Source of the DNA: Planctomycetota bacterium
Lineage (GTDB): Bacteria > Planctomycetota > UBA8108
NCBI GenBank assembly: GCA_016928605.1
Contig: JAFGKN010000355.1
Location: forward strand, 1 to 8,216
Length of the DNA stretch: 8,216 nucleotides
Reading direction: 5' to 3'
Translations under genes and position numbers: made by a program
Part shown: piece after piece, positions 6,939 to 8,216 of the stretch
How positions within the stretch are numbered: the stretch's first letter is position 1
Layout of the letters: each line of letters starts with the position of its first letter
The notes under the pieces: model-generated
Databases searched by the model: none
Told to the model about the DNA's origin: nothing
The model's input: only the letters and a program-made list of their open reading frames with translations

Positions 6939-6963
6939 TGCCTGGGGCGGATGGCGAGAGCTC

Positions 6964-7881
6964 TCAGCTCGCGGCGCAGCTCTCGACGGAGATCGGCAGC
7001 TCTCGGCCGCGCACCACGGTCACCTCCCCCGACGCCGAGATGACGACCGCGAGCGAGCGGGGATGGGCCTCGCAGAAGCGGCGGGTCTCCTCGGGAGCCA
7101 TGACCAGGAACGCCGTCGAGAGCGCATCGGACTCGGCGGCGGTGGGGGACCAGGACCAGGCGGCGACTCTGGCGGCGGCGGGCTCGCCGCTGCGCGGATC
7201 GAGGATATGGGCGCCCTTGCGCAGTCCCGAGCCGCTGATCGCTCCCCGGGTCAGAGACGCGCGGATGATCGGCTCGTGCGGCGGGGCGGGTCTGCGGATC
7301 GCGATGGGCCAGCCCGCGGCATCCGGCGAGCCGCAGGCGAGGGCCGTGCTCCGCCCACCGTGAAGCAGCGCGGCGGGCAGGTCCCAGTCGGCGAGCAGGC
7401 GCGCGAGAGCGTCGAGCGCGAAGCCCTTGCCGATGCCGCCGACGTCGATGAGACGGCTCTTCTCGATCCACTCCACGGTTCTCAGCCGCGCGTCGAGCCG
7501 CAGGCGGGACCGGCCCGCGTGAGGATCTCCCGCCGCCGGACTGGACCGGCTCTGAGCTGGGCTCGCGATGGCGATGTCGAACGCGCCGCCCGTCGCGTCG
7601 CGGATCCTCTCGGCCTCGGCGATGCAGTCGAAAGCGCAGCCGCCCGGCCGCAGGGGGCGCCGGGGCGCGGCGCGGTTGATGCGGGAGACCTCGCTGGCGG
7701 CGTCGAAGCGGCTGAGCTCGGCCTCGATGCGGTCGAGCTCCTCGAAGGCCTCCCGCGATGCCTGCGCCGCGTACTCCGCATCGCCCCCCTCGACGTAGAT
7801 GTCGAAGACGGCCCCCATGGCGCGGTGGGCGAAGCGATGGCAATCCGCGAGGATGCGCAGGGATTCACCGTCGGGTCCCAT
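6964..7881 (-). CDS. ApbE-like FAD:protein FMN transferase
   Basis: ApbE proteins are Mg-dependent enzymes that attach FMN from FAD to Thr/Ser of target flavoproteins. Motifs with numbering from the ATG at 7881: HRAMGAVFDI (19-28), ELDRIEAELSRFDAASEVSRIN (48-69), TGGAFDIA (97-104), DVGGIGKGFALD (146-157), HGGRSTALACG (174-184), SGSGLRKGAHILDPRSGEP (216-234) and the metal-site-like DALSTA (252-257). The expected order is complete. Oddities: the usual MGT of the N-terminal motif is MGA, and the protein is short (305 residues). No signal peptide or lipobox precedes the domain, although many ApbE proteins are periplasmic lipoproteins. The start at 7881 is preferred because GGAG (7889-7892) is seven bases away. 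ATG at 7884 is possible with four bases, and a TTG at 7941 lacks good support. It lies 70 bp after the oxidoreductase gene and may share its transcript. The target flavoprotein is not visible. Confidence 0.85.
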   Translation of the reverse strand: MGPDGESLRILADCHRFAHRAMGAVFDIYVEGGDAEYAAQASREAFEELDRIEAELSRFDAASEVSRINRAAPRRPLRPGGCAFDCIAEAERIRDATGGAFDIAIASPAQSRSSPAAGDPHAGRSRLRLDARLRTVEWIEKSRLIDVGGIGKGFALDALARLLADWDLPAALLHGGRSTALACGSPDAAGWPIAIRRPAPPHEPIIRASLTRGAISGSGLRKGAHILDPRSGEPAAARVAAWSWSPTAAESDALSTAFLVMAPEETRRFCEAHPRSLAVVISASGEVTVVRGRELPISVESCAAS

Positions 7882-7888
7882 CATCTCT

Positions 7889-7892
7889 CTCC
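7889..7892 (-). promoter_or_regulatory. Ribosome binding site that sets the ApbE-like start
   Basis: On the minus strand GGAG is followed by AGAGATGATG. Spacing is seven bases to the second ATG (7881) and four to the first (7884). The upstream TTG at 7941 has no comparable site, so the extra N-terminal residues of the longer reading are probably not translated. Confidence 0.6.
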
Positions 7893-7951
7893 AGGCGCTC
7901 GAGGAGAAGAGCCGGCCCGAGCGGCCGCCGGGCGTCTGCAACCATCCGGCA

Positions 7952-8216
7952 TCAGAGCGCGAAGTCCCGCGCCTCGAGGGCGACCTTCCCTCCAGCGGCC
8001 GCCGACTCCATCGCCTTGCGGGCGCTCACGAGCGCGGCCAGGCCGATCTCTCCCGGACAGCGCAGGCGCGCCTCGCCGCGCACCGCGGCGAAGAAGTTCT
8101 CCAGGTGCCTCTGGTGCTGCGGATCGTCGATGGCGACGGGCACCGAGTACTCGGTCGGCTTCTCCGTCTCGGTGACGTCGAGGGCGGCGAGGTCCTCCGG
8201 GTCCTTCTCCTCCGCC
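7952..8216 (-). CDS. C-terminal end of a Gfo/Idh/MocA-type oxidoreductase (partial)
   Basis: The gene runs off the right edge of the window, so only its last 87 or so residues are visible. The frame is open from 8215 down to the TGA at 7952-7954. The end of the product carries the tail typical of Gfo/Idh/MocA NAD(P)-dependent sugar and inositol dehydrogenases: DDPQHQRHLENFFAAVRG, then an LRCPGEIG segment and a helix with ALVSARKAMESA, ending in VALEARDFAL. In the family this helix closes the substrate-binding domain after the HLENFF stretch. The Rossmann domain and catalytic residues lie outside, so the substrate cannot be told. Upstream residues are rich in Glu, Asp, Thr and Lys. It lies 70 bp before the ApbE-like gene on the same strand. 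Confidence 0.75.
   Translation of the reverse strand, partial: AEEKDPEDLAALDVTETEKPTEYSVPVAIDDPQHQRHLENFFAAVRGEARLRCPGEIGLAALVSARKAMESAAAGGKVALEARDFAL

Noticed and set aside
4730..7363. 877-codon + frame crossing the secreted-protein gene, purD and the ApbE-like gene
   Set aside because: It is antisense to the clearly identified purD and ApbE-like genes and has no recognisable domain.

Overview
The window is G+C-rich bacterial DNA with strong G/C preference at third codon positions. It holds four complete protein genes, one truncated gene, the last bases of a group II intron, and a non-coding leader with a tandem repeat. The organism cannot be named from this sequence. A very large GspK/PilX-like pseudopilin fused to a LamG-type jelly-roll domain, a group II intron, an isolated purD and a Gfo/Idh/MocA oxidoreductase gene together suggest an environmental bacterium with a large genome, perhaps Planctomycetota/PVC or a related group. 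That placement is a weak inference.

Left part (1-501): positions 8-40 and 44-79 fold into helices that look like domains V and VI of a group II intron lying on the + strand. The intron would end near 82 and its body lies outside the window. About 420 bases without a convincing gene follow. They contain a G-rich tract, a 14-bp perfect palindrome and an 89-bp tandem repeat (2.2 copies, about 88 % identical) with a conserved short hairpin. The repeat is out of phase with the reading frame, which supports starting the first gene at 502.

Centre (502-5441, + strand): a two-gene operon. The first gene encodes a 1240-residue protein with a type IV prepilin-like N-terminus, a GspK-like helix-hairpin-helix region, a beta-rich middle and a LamG-like domain. 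The second overlaps it by one base (TGATG), has a strong Shine-Dalgarno sequence and encodes a 405-residue secreted protein of unknown function. That protein has a beta-rich N-terminal half, a helical second half and a lysine-rich tail of six 7-residue repeats. The pair looks like a cell-surface or pilus-like assembly component with a partner, but no other secretion gene is visible.

Right part (5519-8216, - strand): three genes read leftwards and converge on the operon. They are the C-terminal end of a Gfo/Idh/MocA-type oxidoreductase, an ApbE-like flavin transferase without a visible export signal, and purD (glycinamide ribonucleotide synthetase). purD has a candidate promoter of its own. 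A G+C-rich hairpin sits between the two convergent transcription units.
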